A stretch of DNA of 64,000 bases from NCBI GenBank assembly GCA_016712565.1, contig JADJQU010000004.1:1-64000 (forward strand). The letters run 5' to 3'. The stretch is from Planctomycetota bacterium. Lineage in GTDB: Bacteria; Planctomycetota; UBA1135; GCA-002686595. Shown piece by piece: positions 50,490 through 60,665 of the stretch. The translations under genes and the position numbers were made by a program. Numbering within the stretch: position 1 is the first letter of the stretch; each line of letters opens with the position of its first letter. The notes below the pieces were generated by a model that was given only the letters and a program-made list of their open reading frames with translations, was not told the DNA's origin and did no database searches.

Positions 50490-51885
50490 CTAGAACTGTG
50501 CCGCGTTCGTGCTGCCGACGAACGTGCCGGTCGGACCCGCCACGAGGAACTGGTAGGCGCGAGTTCCCTGCAACCCGCCCGGGTTGTAGATCTGGTAGAC
50601 GCTCGTGCCTCCCGCGTCGGCCGGAATGTAGAACGGCACGCGCCGCGCCGCCGAGAGCAAGAAGGGCGTGTGCAGCAGGAAGGTGGGGAACTGGACCGGA
50701 ACTTCGCCGGGGAGCAGCGACGATTGGGCGCAGTGCAGCAGGTAGGCGCTGCCGCCGGGGACGCCGCCGGTGACCGTCAGGGTCACCGTGCCAGGACCGG
50801 TGAGGCCCGGGCCGCTCAGGCTCAGTTGGGGACGCGCCGGACGCACCTCGCAGCGCTGGCTCGTGGAGAAGAAGTCCGTGGCGCCGTACACCATGCGCGA
50901 GCCGCTGGCCGGCTGGAAGGCGTCGAAGGTGGCGGGCCCCGCGCCGGCAACGAAGTGCAGGCTGTGGATGGCGAGCGATCCGGTGTCCACGACGATCGGC
51001 GAGGCGGCCGGCGTGTTGCCGATGCGGCGCACGAAGTTCGTGCCGAAGAGGAAGCTCGTCTCAGCCAGGTAGACGCGCTGCGAGAGGGGCTCCACGGCCA
51101 GGGATGCGCCGCCGTCGAGTCCCGAGCAGATCGTGACCGCGTCGAGCTCGGTGAGGTTGCCCAGGGGGAGTTCGAAGGCGTTCCAGCGAATCACGTCGGT
51201 GGAGTCGGCCGGCGCGGGGAAGCCGATGCCCTGGGTGGCGTAGTACAGGTTGCCCGCGGCGTCGAAGGCGATCGGGCCCGAGGGGCCCGCGACATGGGCG
51301 ACCGGGTGCAGCACTCCCGAGGGCAGCTCGACGCGGAAGATGTCGTTGCCCTGGCCGAAGCCCCCTGCGGCGCCGCTCACATACAGCTCACCGCTGGGAG
51401 AGAAGGCCCCGTCGTAATTGAAAAAGAAGAAGGCCAGGGGCGTGGGGCCTGATCCGTCGGTGGGGACCCGATAGAGCTCGTGATTCGTGCTCTCTCCGAT
51501 CACAACCGCGGCGCCCGACGGTTCGGCGACCACGAAACTCGGGAAGGTGCTCGCGGGCAGCGTGCCCAGGTTCTGCACCAGAACACCCTGGGAGCTCCAG
51601 CGCTCCACGCGGGTGCCGTCGAAGGTCACGAAATCGCCCCCGGGCAAGCTGGTCAGGGGCGCCCCGAAGGCCGGGTTGGGCGCGCTGGCGGCGGAGTAGC
51701 CGGGTGCGGGAACGTCGAAGGACGCCGCGGGGGCAGGCCCAAAGCCGAAGGCCGAGGGGGCCGAGGAGGCCGGGGGCCGTGGCGACGAGGCCCAGGCACA
51801 GGCCGAGGGCGGAGAAAAAGGACGCTCCGCCGTGGAGTTGCGCGCGCCCGGGGGATTGCGAAGAAAAGACAGGTTGGCTCTGCAT
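50490..51885 (-). CDS. exported beta-propeller protein under a cobalamin riboswitch (one-base frame break)
   Basis: The start MQSQPVFSSQ (ATG at 51885) leads to a signal peptide (FFSALGLCLGLVATAPGLLG). The frame breaks at GGGGG (51756-51760, one base too many) and the mature protein continues FGFGPAPAASFDVPAPG to 50490. The body has repeated strands of NHL/SMP-30 propeller type (DGAFSPSGELYVSGAAGG, GPIAFDAAGNLYYATQG, ASLAVEPLSQRVYLAETS), probably six or seven blades. A ~130-residue beta-rich C-terminal domain has few recognisable features. Its mRNA leader is a cobalamin riboswitch, so the product should be made when B12 is scarce. In Bacteroidota the surface propeller BtuG captures B12 under such control; a similar role is a hypothesis. 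Confidence 0.75.
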
Positions 51886-52031
51886 GGTTCGATCTTCCGT
51901 CGAGGCCGAACCCGGAGAGCGTCCGTGAACACAGGGTCCAGGGGTCCTGCGGCCGCCTGGGAGCGGCGGAAGCACGACACGGGAACCTGCGCGCACTGAA
52001 CCCTTCACCGGAGTTCAGCGGGTTGTGCGGC

Positions 52032-52270
52032 GCGGCGGATATCCTGACTCGTCGCTGGTTGCTCGCGACCCTGGCCTTCCCAAGCTCTTCTCGACCGGCA
52101 CACACCGGGCGAAGAAATCTCAGTGGCCGGCCCGGGCCCCGTGAAGGGCCTCGAGCCGCGGATCGCAGCGGCGACTTACAGTGGCGGGACCGTGCAGGCA
52201 TTGCACCTGCTTCCCCGTCCGTGCTGCGGGTGAATTGTCACAGACGCACGAGACCGTAGCCCGCCACCGC
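52032..52270 (-). ncRNA. cobalamin (B12) riboswitch
   Basis: On the minus strand the conserved core appears in order: GGTC (52258-52255), GGGGAAGCAGGTGCAATGCC (about 52217-52198), GTCCCGCCACTGTAA (52190-52176), GCCACTG (52127-52121), TTGGGAAGGCC (about 52083-52074) and AGTCAGGATATCCGCC (about 52049-52034). These match the class-defining blocks of the AdoCbl riboswitch, including the B12-box. GGCGG near 52265 can pair with the terminal CCGCC to close P1. The 3' end is 146 bases upstream of the propeller ATG. A CTGAAC/GTTCAG hairpin in between may be part of the expression platform. B12 binding should lower expression. Confidence 0.93.
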
Positions 52271-52342
52271 GGGCCTGTCAACGTCGGTTCGGCCGGACGA
52301 GGTCCGCGGATACACTGGGTCGCCGATCGGCCTCCCGCGACC

Positions 52343-54055
52343 ATGATCCTGCCCCAAACCACCCTCGAACGCGCCTTCGACGAGCTCCTGGAGCGCGTCC
52401 GACAACATCCCCAGGTGGCGGAGGAATTCCAGGCCAGCTGGGCCGAATTCTCCCTCATCGAAGCGAGACCCGGCGGCCCCCACGGGGCGGCCATGTCCCA
52501 GCGACGCCACGCGGAGTGGTTCCTGCTGGAGCGCCCCTCGGCCGCGCTCGACTCCGTGCCGGCGCTCTCCTTGACCACGGAACCGGGGGAGAAGATCCCC
52601 GACGACTGGGAGTCCGGCTGCGATGCGCTGCTGGGCTCCTTCGCCAGCGTGTTCGAGGTCACCGGCGTGAGCGCGGGCGAGGGCCTGTGGATTCGCGACC
52701 TTGCCGGCGTGGGTGAATACCCACTGGAGGACGCGGAAGTGAGCCGCGCCCTGTCCTCCGGCGACCTGTTGGTGGGCCGCATCTTCCCGGTGGGCGATGC
52801 GCTCTACCGGATCTCCCACGCCTCGGGCTGCTTCCGGGATCCGGTGTTGCTTCGCGCCGTGCGCCGTGACCTGCAGCGGGCGCGCGAGGGCCGCCGCGGT
52901 GTGTTGCGGCTTTCCCAGCGCGATCTGGAGGCCATGTTCTTCTCTGCGTCGGTGGATCCCGCGCCCGCGGGCCTGCCTGGCCTGCAGGTCTCCCCCGTGG
53001 CCGAAGCCCGCGCGATCTTGGCCCGCGGAGGGCTCGCCGAAGCGGAGATCGAGGACGTTTTCGCCGGACTGGCGTCGGAGCCCTTCGACCCCACGGCCGT
53101 GCTCCCGGGGGCCGGGGATCGTCTGGGCGAGATCCTGGCCACGCTGGCTTTTGAAACTCAGGTGGATCTGGAGGCGGCAAGACGCGCCCTGGCCCTGGCG
53201 TGGCCGGATCTCAGCTCGCCGCCCAGTCGTCGCGAGCCCCGGCCGGAAACCGTGAAAGGCAGCGCTCGCGAGCCGTCGGTGACTCGCGGGAACTCCGGCG
53301 CGAAGTCGCACAAAACAAAGCCCTCGACCCCAATCCAGAAGCAGGTGGAGGCGGCACTGTCCGATTTCGATCGCAAGCGGGCCTCCGGAGCGGACCTGGA
53401 GAGCACCTTCGCGGAGTTGGAGCGCGTCCTGGAGTTGGAGCCTGATTCCACAGCCGACGTCGATGCCGCGCCTGACTTTCCCGGAGTCGTGGGCGCCATG
53501 GTCGTGGAGTTCCTGTGGGAGATGGACCGCGAGCGCGGCGCCGCCGCCGCGCGGCCCCTGGCCGCCATCGCCAACTTCGCCCAGTTCGCCGAGGAGCGCA
53601 GCGTGTTCGAGAACCTGGGCGAGCGCGACTTGCTCCTGTACGCCTGCCTCTGGCTCCCCGAGCACGCGCCTTCCGGCGACGAGGCTTCCCGCTGGTTCGT
53701 GGCCTTGGGGGAGTTCTGCGATTGGGCCGAGGCCCAGCACGGCGTGCTGCTTTCCACGGCCCTGTCAGCCTCTCGCGCCGGACTCGCGGAAGCGCTGCCG
53801 CGGGCCGTCGAGCTCAATGGGGTTCTGCGCGGCCCGCGCCAGGCCCTGCAGTCCGGGGGCGAAATGGCCGTGTACGAAGCCCCTGGACTGGCGCGCACGT
53901 CCCGAGGCGAGCCCCGACCGATCCTGGCCCCGGCCGAGTTTCTCGCGCGACTCGCGCCCGGCGATTTCCTGCGCCTCAAGCCCGCGGCCGGCGAGTCCTT
54001 CGAGGTCCTGTGCGTCTATCCGCCCCAGACGGCGCGCCTGGCGAACCTGCCGTGA
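52343..54055 (+). CDS. large protein of unknown function
   Basis: 570 residues, no signal peptide, mostly helical. The first ~300 residues contain VRQHPQVAEEFQASWAEFSL and GLWIRDLAGVGEYPLED; a Ser/Thr/Lys-rich linker lies near 300-330; the second half includes EFLWEMDRERGAAAARPLAAI and a small beta-rich end (ILAPAEFLARLAPGDFLRLK). I do not recognise a family or catalytic motif. The ATG at 52343 is 73 bases from the edge of the divergent riboswitch. It converges on the next gene with 15 bases between. Confidence 0.75.
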   Translation: MILPQTTLERAFDELLERVRQHPQVAEEFQASWAEFSLIEARPGGPHGAAMSQRRHAEWFLLERPSAALDSVPALSLTTEPGEKIPDDWESGCDALLGSFASVFEVTGVSAGEGLWIRDLAGVGEYPLEDAEVSRALSSGDLLVGRIFPVGDALYRISHASGCFRDPVLLRAVRRDLQRAREGRRGVLRLSQRDLEAMFFSASVDPAPAGLPGLQVSPVAEARAILARGGLAEAEIEDVFAGLASEPFDPTAVLPGAGDRLGEILATLAFETQVDLEAARRALALAWPDLSSPPSRREPRPETVKGSAREPSVTRGNSGAKSHKTKPSTPIQKQVEAALSDFDRKRASGADLESTFAELERVLELEPDSTADVDAAPDFPGVVGAMVVEFLWEMDRERGAAAARPLAAIANFAQFAEERSVFENLGERDLLLYACLWLPEHAPSGDEASRWFVALGEFCDWAEAQHGVLLSTALSASRAGLAEALPRAVELNGVLRGPRQALQSGGEMAVYEAPGLARTSRGEPRPILAPAEFLARLAPGDFLRLKPAAGESFEVLCVYPPQTARLANLP

Positions 54056-54070
54056 TCGGCGCGGCGCCCT

Positions 54071-54670
54071 TCAGCGCGTCGCGGCCGGGATCTGCACCTC
54101 GGTCACCAGTTGGTCCCAGGAGCTGACGAGCCCGGGGTCCACCAGGTAGGTCTCGCGGATCGGACCGTTCTCCTGCCAGCCCAGGCCGCGCATGTACTCG
54201 AACAGCCCCGGATAGCTGCGGGGCACCTCGGGGTAGGGGCCCGAGACGTAGGCGTACACCACGGTCGTGCTCTCCAGCACGTCGAAGCGCAACTCGGCCT
54301 TGGGAGTGATCGCCAGGTCCACGGGGAAGCAGGCCCGCGCGCGCAGGTTCTCCACCGGCACCTGGCCGGGATCGTCATAGAACAGCGCGAACGGGGGGCC
54401 GCTGGGCTCGATGCCTTGCTCCAGCAGCATCCCATGGGCGCGGCCCAGGGCATCGCCCGTGCGCGCATAGCTGCCCGTCACGTCCACGTACACGTACGGC
54501 TGATCGATGCGCTGCTTCCAGTTGGCGAACACCTGGGAGAAGGGCGCCCGGGAAATCTCGAGGTCGGTCGGCTCGAAGGCGTCCGGCTGCACGGTCGCCA
54601 CCTGGGGGACGGCGCAGGCGGCGAGACCGAGCATCAGAACCGCGAAGGAAAGACGCGTGGAAGAACTCAT
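54071..54670 (-). CDS. lipoprotein with GyrI-like effector-binding domain
   Basis: 199 residues. The signal SFAVLMLGLAACAVPQ ends in a good lipobox (LAAC), so it is likely anchored to a membrane. The rest resembles the GyrI/AraC effector-binding fold: a doubled beta-alpha unit with VYVDVTGSYARTGDALG, FALFYDDPGQVP and RFDVLESTTVVYAYVSGPY. This fold binds small hydrophobic ligands in regulators and in stand-alone proteins. An exported lipidated version suggests ligand binding outside the cytoplasm, substrate unknown. The 316-base gap upstream (54671-54986) holds an AT-rich palindrome. Confidence 0.75.
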   Translation of the reverse strand: MSSSTRLSFAVLMLGLAACAVPQVATVQPDAFEPTDLEISRAPFSQVFANWKQRIDQPYVYVDVTGSYARTGDALGRAHGMLLEQGIEPSGPPFALFYDDPGQVPVENLRARACFPVDLAITPKAELRFDVLESTTVVYAYVSGPYPEVPRSYPGLFEYMRGLGWQENGPIRETYLVDPGLVSSWDQLVTEVQIPAATR

Positions 54671-54926
54671 GCCCAGGCTGTCGGAGCGATGGGCCCATTC
54701 CTTGAGGCTCGAGGGTCCCCGTGCCCGGACCCGGGCGCAGCGGGGACCTGTGAGGGTCCTGGCGTCCGCTGGCCGGCGAGGCGTGCCCCGAGGTGGGTAC
54801 GGACTCCAGCCCGAAGGGACCGCCCTGGGACCCTGGAGGGGCCTGGCGGCCGGCCCGGTCGGCGCCCTGGAATCCCCGGATCGCTTGGCGCCCCAGGCCC
54901 CTCTCCCGCCGCACCCTCGGCGTCTG

Positions 54927-54940
54927 ATAATGTACATTAT
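54927..54940. promoter_or_regulatory. 14-bp perfect palindrome, candidate operator
   Basis: ATAATGTACATTAT is a perfect, almost GC-free palindrome in very GC-rich surroundings, 47 bases before the MaoC ATG and ~255 bases from the divergent lipoprotein start. It also contains a TAATGT/TACATT -10-like core. Such a dyad fits binding of a dimeric repressor or activator. Confidence 0.5.
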
Positions 54941-54986
54941 GGTGCGCAACAGCCACCCCGGGGCCTTCCGCGGTACCGTCGGGGCC

Positions 54987-55563
54987 ATGGAGACTCACGG
55001 GCAGGATTCCACGGCCAGGCAGGCTCGGCTGAACTCCGGCGGCCCAGAGGCCCCCCAGTCGGCGCTCGAGGCCGGCTCCCAATGCCCAGGTCGGGCGCAC
55101 CTTCGACGAGCTGAACGTCGGCGACACCTTCCCCTCGAGCTCGAAGACCCTGACCCAGGACGACATCGAGACCTTCGCCGCGCTCTCCGGGGACAACAAC
55201 CCGGTGCACCTCGACGAGGCCTTCGCCCGCGGCACGCCGTTCCGCGGACGAATTGCCCACGGTCTGTTGATCCAGTCCGTGGCCAGCGGCCTGGCCTGGC
55301 GCACCGGCGTGTTCCGCGGAACCATCGTGGCCCTGGCCGGGATGAGCATGCGCTTCGAGTCGCCGGTGCGGCCCGGTGATACCATTCGCGTCGAACTGAG
55401 CGTGCTGTCCAAGGAGCCGGAACCCGGACCTCGCCGAGGTCACGTGCGCTGGCGCACCCGCGTGGTCAACCAGGACGGCGTCACGGTCATCGACGGCGAG
55501 TGGCTGACGCTGCTCGCGCGCTCAAGGCCGCCGCGCACCCGCGGCGAGGAACCCACGAAGTGA
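54987..55563 (+). CDS. MaoC-family hot-dog dehydratase (frame break near the start)
   Basis: The conserved domain begins AQVGRTFDELNVGDTF and contains FAALSGDNNPVHLD, with the catalytic Asp/His pair of (R)-specific enoyl-CoA hydratases, then FRGRIAHGLLIQSVASGL and a hot-dog core. That frame has no usable start upstream before a TGA at 55030. The frame from ATG 54987 (METHGQDSTARQARLNSGG) leads into it if one base is removed at about 55075-55085. MaoC proteins hydrate enoyl-CoA or enoyl-ACP. It overlaps a small Cys protein gene by GTGA. An AT-rich palindrome upstream suggests local control. Confidence 0.78.
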
Positions 55564-55796
55564 ACCGCAAGAACTGCTTCATGAATGCCCAGCGGCCCTG
55601 CGACCTGACCTGCAAGGCCGCCTTCGAGGTCGACGACCCGGTCGACAACATCGATTGCTACTTCATCTGGCTCGCCTACCACTTCGGCGAGGGGTTTTAC
55701 GAGATCCGCAAGTCCCTGGAGGGCGGGGGCGGCATGCCCGGTGGCGGCCCGATGCCTCCGCCGATGCACCCCAAGGGTCCCAAGGGCTTCAACTGA
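55560..55796 (+). CDS. small cysteine-containing protein of unknown function
   Basis: 78 residues from a GTG that overlaps the MaoC stop (GTGA). The first ~55 residues contain four Cys (C6, C14, C18, C33) in NCFMNAQRPCDLTCKAAFEV and NIDCYFIWLAYHFGEGFYEI. The rest is a Gly/Pro/Met-rich tail (GGGGMPGGGPMPPPM). The spacing suggests a metal or cluster site, but no family is recognised. Coupling to MaoC suggests joint expression. Both start and coupling rest on the overlap. Confidence 0.6.
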   Translation: MNRKNCFMNAQRPCDLTCKAAFEVDDPVDNIDCYFIWLAYHFGEGFYEIRKSLEGGGGMPGGGPMPPPMHPKGPKGFN

Positions 55797-55854
55797 GCTC
55801 TCCCCCAGCTAAACTTTGCCTGGCAAAGTTGGGCCGGGACCGACGGGCGGGGAG

Positions 55855-56526
55855 TCAGCGGCCGTTTTCGCCCGCCTGGCGAGTCGGCAACACCGACGCT
55901 CCGCCGGGAAAGCGCTGCACCTTCGTGGCCGAGGGCGCCACGTCCCAGTCGAAGGCCAGGGCGATGACCGCGTGCTGGAATTCCCGCGCCTCCGGGTGAG
56001 CCCAGTCCACGGCGGCCGCCTGTCCGGGCTCCAGCGCCAGCGCTCCCGGAGCCTCGAGGGCCAGCGCCCGCGCGAGGGCGATGCCGATGTCCTGCGCGTG
56101 CAGCACCACCACCAGCTCCGCACGGGGGTGGCCCTGGGCGAGGCGGTCGAGCACCGCCAGCACGCGGGCGCGGTCCTCCGCGGTCCCTGGGGCCCGGACG
56201 GCACTCCCCCATCGGGCGCCGCGGGCACCGTTGGCGGGCTCCAGGCCCTCGTCGATGTGCACGGCTTTTCCGCAGCGCAGGGACAGCGCCTTGGCCCACT
56301 CCACGGCCGCCTCGGCCGGCGAGCACACGATCGCGGCCAGGGGCCGCGACGCAAGCCGCGCGAGCAGGGATTGGAAGGCGTCCCCAGCCGCGGGGCTCGC
56401 GGGTTCAGGTCGGCCCGTTCCCGGGGTGGCGGAGCCCTGCGCCTCCGCGGACGCCGCTTCGCGAGCTGTCCCGTCTTTTCTGGCCTCCGGCGGGCGCACC
56501 AGGAACAGGCGAGTCACCGCTTCCAT
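55855..56526 (-). CDS. histidine-phosphatase-like protein lacking catalytic histidines
   Basis: 223 residues. The fold pattern follows the phosphoglycerate-mutase/SixA superfamily: an opening RLFLVRPPEAR where active enzymes have LVRHGE, AAIVCSPAEAAVEWAKAL (normally SPLxRAxxTA), HIDEGLEP, and AELVVVLHAQDIGIALARAL where SHG is expected. Both catalytic His are thus replaced, so it is probably inactive and may bind a phospho-ligand or protein. The insertion after residue 16 is Ala/Gly/Glu-rich and disordered. The family link is inferred from motif order and is only moderately secure. Confidence 0.55.
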   Translation of the reverse strand: MEAVTRLFLVRPPEARKDGTAREAASAEAQGSATPGTGRPEPASPAAGDAFQSLLARLASRPLAAIVCSPAEAAVEWAKALSLRCGKAVHIDEGLEPANGARGARWGSAVRAPGTAEDRARVLAVLDRLAQGHPRAELVVVLHAQDIGIALARALALEAPGALALEPGQAAAVDWAHPEAREFQHAVIALAFDWDVAPSATKVQRFPGGASVLPTRQAGENGR

Positions 56527-56840
56527 GGGGCCATGCTAGTGTCCTGATCCAGAAGTACGCCGACAAACTCGCCGTCGCGCCTCGCGGCGCGCGGCCGGGG
56601 GGGGGCGGGGGGGGGGGGGATCCCGCGGGACCGACAAAGTCGGCCCGCCTGGACCCACGGAGTTCGTGATCCGCGCGCCCGGGGGCCCGCCAGGGGTTCC
56701 AGCGTCTCGCGTGGGATGCGGATCCGTCCCGCTCGGCGGGGTCCGCGGCCGCGTCGGATCGTGTCGGGGCCGATTCCGGCCGGGTTCTTGGCTCCCGCGG
56801 CTTCGAGCCCCTGGCATCGGAGCGCTCGGCGCTCTACAAC
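56527..56840. other. intergenic region before sdhC with long poly-G tract
   Basis: No gene. 56597-56619 is almost only G, interrupted by one C. Such a run may form a G-quadruplex and is prone to slippage and to sequencing error, so its length is unreliable. The sdhCAB promoter should lie in the ~200 bases after it; I see no clear -35/-10 pair. Confidence 0.5.
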
Positions 56841-57623
56841 ATGGCATTCCACCGGCCACAGAAAGTGCGCATGTTCCACCGCCTCCGCACGTTCCTCGGA
56901 TCGACCCTCGGCAAGAAGGTCGCCATGTCGATCACCGGCCTCCTGCTGGTGCTGTTCCTGATCGCGCACCTCGCCGGCAACCTGCTGTTCTTCAAGGACC
57001 AGGACCGCTCGGCCTTCGATCACTACGCGCAGATGCTCGAGGAAAACCCCCTCCTGCCCCTGGCGGAGATCGGGCTCCTGGTGCTGTTCGTGGTGCACCT
57101 GGGCCTGGCCTTCCTGACGACGCGCCAGAATCGCGAGGCGCGCGCCACGCGCTACCGCGTCAGTCAGGCCCTGGGCAAGCGCACCCTGGGATCCTCGACC
57201 ATGCTGATCACGGGGATTCTCGTGCTCGCCTTCGTGGTCGTGCACCTGCTGGACTTCCGCTTCAAGGAACGGGCCCCGGACGGACTGGGCGCCATGCTGG
57301 AGCGCAGGCTCTCGGAGCCCATCGGCGCGGGCATCTATCTGCTGGGCGTGATCGCCCTGGGAATTCACCTGAGCCACGCCGTGCGCAGCGCGCTGCGCAC
57401 CCTGGGGGCGGACCATCCGCGCTTCAACGAACTCCTGCAGCGCGGCGCCCTGACCCTGGCCGGCGTGTTGTTCCTGGGCTTCGCCGCGTTCCCGCTGGTG
57501 GTGGTGGGCTCGCGGCTGGGATCGACCCTGGCGAGCAGCAGCGCGGACGAGGGCGCTCCCACGACCCCCGCCGATCCCGGTCTCGCGCCGCTCCCCGTTT
57601 CGGCCGACGGCCAGGGACACTGA
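56841..57623 (+). CDS. sdhC: succinate dehydrogenase cytochrome b subunit (b558 type)
   Basis: 260 residues with five transmembrane helices, the single large anchor of the B-type complex II that binds two haems and quinone. Typical sequence: SSxGKKxxMSxTG-like GSTLGKKVAMSITGLLL, then LIAHLAGNLLFF, VVHLGLAFLT, VVHLLDFRFK and GIHLSHAVRSAL, which place the His haem ligands. The soluble C-terminal tail is Ala/Pro/Ser-rich. ATG 56841 is the first start; ATG 56871 (MFHRLRTFLG) fits the family length equally well. It is three bases from sdhA. Confidence 0.93.
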   Translation: MAFHRPQKVRMFHRLRTFLGSTLGKKVAMSITGLLLVLFLIAHLAGNLLFFKDQDRSAFDHYAQMLEENPLLPLAEIGLLVLFVVHLGLAFLTTRQNREARATRYRVSQALGKRTLGSSTMLITGILVLAFVVVHLLDFRFKERAPDGLGAMLERRLSEPIGAGIYLLGVIALGIHLSHAVRSALRTLGADHPRFNELLQRGALTLAGVLFLGFAAFPLVVVGSRLGSTLASSSADEGAPTTPADPGLAPLPVSADGQGH

Positions 57624-57626
57624 TCC

Positions 57627-59566
57627 ATGTCGACCCCGACCGCGTCTGCAACGAATTCACGACTCGACGCCAAGTGCCCCAGCGGCCCCCTGGCTGAGCG
57701 CTGGGACAAGCACCGCTTCGAGCTCAAGCTGATCAACCCCGCCAACAAGCGCAAATTCCACGTGCTGGTGGTGGGCACCGGACTCGCGGGCGCCTCGGCG
57801 GCCTCGACCCTGGCGGACCTGGGCTACCAGGTCAGCGCCTTCTGCATCCAGGACAGCGCGCGCCGGGCCCACTCCATCGCGGCCCAGGGCGGCATCAATG
57901 CCGCCAAGAACTATCAGAACGACGGGGACAGCGTGCGCCGGCTGTTCTACGACACGATCAAGGGCGGCGACTTCCGCGCCCGGGAGTCGAACGTCTACCG
58001 CCTGGCCCAGGTGTCGGGGAACATCATCGACCAGTGCACGGCCTTGGGCGTGCCCTTCGCCCGCGAATACGGCGGATTGCTGGCCAACCGCAGTTTCGGC
58101 GGCGCCCAGGTCTCGCGCACGTTCTACGCCCGCGGCCAGACCGGCCAGCAACTGCTGCTCGGTGCCTACAGCGCCCTGATGCGGCAGGTGGGCTCCGGGC
58201 GGGTCAAGATGTTCCCGCGCCACGAGATGCTCGACCTCGTGCTGGTCGAGGGCGTGGCCCGCGGGATCGTGACCCGCGACCTGGTGTCCGGCGAGATCGA
58301 GTCCTTCGCCGGCGACGCGGTGCTCCTGTGCACCGGCGGCTACGGCAACGTCTTCTACCTGTCCACCAACGCCCAGAACTGCAATGTGACCGCGGCCTGG
58401 CGAGCGCACCTGCGGGGCGCCTACTTCGCCAACCCCTGCTTCACCCAGATCCACCCCACCTGCATTCCCGTCAGCGGCGACCACCAGTCCAAGCTGACGC
58501 TGATGTCCGAGTCCCTGCGCAACGACGGACGCGTGTGGGTGCCCAAGGCGCAAGGCGATCAGCGCCCGCCGGGGCAGATCCCCGAGGCCGAGCGCGACTA
58601 CTACCTGGAGCGCCGTTACCCGAGCTTCGGCAATCTCGCGCCCCGGGACATCGCCTCGCGGGCGGCCAAGGAACGCTGCGACGCGGGCTTCGGAGTCGGC
58701 GCCGGCGGCCGCGCCGTGTTCCTGGACTTCGGCGACGCCATCCAACGGGACGGTGTCGAAGCCATCCGCGCGCGCTACGGCAACCTGTTCGAGATGTACG
58801 AGCGCATCACCGCCGAGGATCCCTACCAGCAACCGATGCGCATCTCCCCCGCCGTGCACTACACGATGGGCGGACTGTGGGTCGACTACAACCTGGAAAG
58901 CACCGTCCCGGGCCTGTTCGTGCTGGGCGAGGCCAATTTCTCCGACCACGGCGCGAACCGATTGGGCGCCAGCGCCCTGATGCAGGGCCTCGCCGACGGG
59001 TACTTCATCATCCCCTACACGCTGGGGGGCCACCTGGCGGGTCGCAAACTGCCGAAGGTGGATTCCTCGCGCGCGGAATTCCGTGAGGCAGTCGAGGCGG
59101 CCCGGGAGCGCACGCGCCGCTGGCTTTCGATTCGAGGCAAGCGCAGCGTGCGCAGCTTCCACCGCGAGTTGGGACTGACGATGTGGGACCACTGCGGCAT
59201 GGCCCGCACCCGCGACGGTCTCCTGGCCGGCCTCGCGAAGGTCACGGCCCTGAAGGACGAATTCCACCGCGACCTGTGCGTCCAGGGCACGTCCGAGGGC
59301 CTCAACCAGTCCCTCGAGCACGCCGGCCGCGTGGCCGACTTCTTCGAACTGGGCGAGTTGATGATCCGCGATGCGCTGCAGCGCGAGGAATCCTGCGGCG
59401 GCCACTTCCGCGAGGAGCACCAGACCAAGGACGGCGAGGCCCGGCGCGATGACGCCAACTTCTGCTACGTGGCGGCCTGGGAGCGCGACTCCGCGGGCAC
59501 GGGCTGGCAGATGCACCGGGAGGCCCTGAACTTCGAGAACGTCCAATTGGCGACCCGGAGCTACGC

Positions 59567-59570
<4 letters not shown>
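57627..59570 (+). CDS. sdhA: succinate dehydrogenase / fumarate reductase flavoprotein subunit
   Basis: 647 residues. Oxidises succinate to fumarate (or the reverse) using covalently bound FAD. FAD loop VVGTGLAGASAAS (48-60), the covalent FAD histidine H82 in RRAHSIAAQGGINA, active-site motifs TQIHPTCIP and SLRNDGRVWVP, and the capping HYTMGGLWVDY. The C-terminal helical bundle is complete. The order C-A-B with a single cytochrome subunit marks the Bacteroidota/Bacillus type. Direction of the reaction cannot be told from sequence. It overlaps sdhB by four bases. Confidence 0.97.
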
Positions 59571-60352
<782 letters not shown>

Positions 60353-60531
60353 GCCTTCTGGGGTGGCCGGAGGGCGGCGAACGCCCCGGCCCCGCCGACC
60401 GCTGCGCGCGGGCCGCGCGGGCCCTCGGATGTGCCCGGGATCGTTCCCTGGGGGGAATGCGGCGTTACGATGTCGGAACGCGAGCGGCAGCCCCAGGCAG
60501 AGAAGTCCTCCCGCGCGGAGGCCGGAAGGCC

Positions 60532-60559
60532 GCCTCCCAGCCCCGGGGAGGCCCTTTTT
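60532..60559 (+). terminator. intrinsic terminator after sdhCAB
   Basis: GCCTCCC (60532-60538) pairs with GGGAGGC (60546-60552), then CC and five T (60555-60559). The rest of the 313-base gap 60353-60665 holds no supported gene; it presumably carries the promoter of the exported HEAT gene. Confidence 0.65.
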
Positions 60560-60665
60560 GGTTTCCTGGGCCCCCCGATTCTCCCTGGCATGGGGCTTGC
60601 AAACATCGGGTTTCGGCCGGAACCTACGTGGGCCACGATCGACTCGACAGCCAATCCACAAACAG

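Noticed and set aside
52253..52281. TTGACA-17-TACGGT promoter on the minus strand
   Set aside because: It overlaps the 5' strand of the riboswitch; a start from it would remove the closing stem, so the real promoter is probably further upstream.
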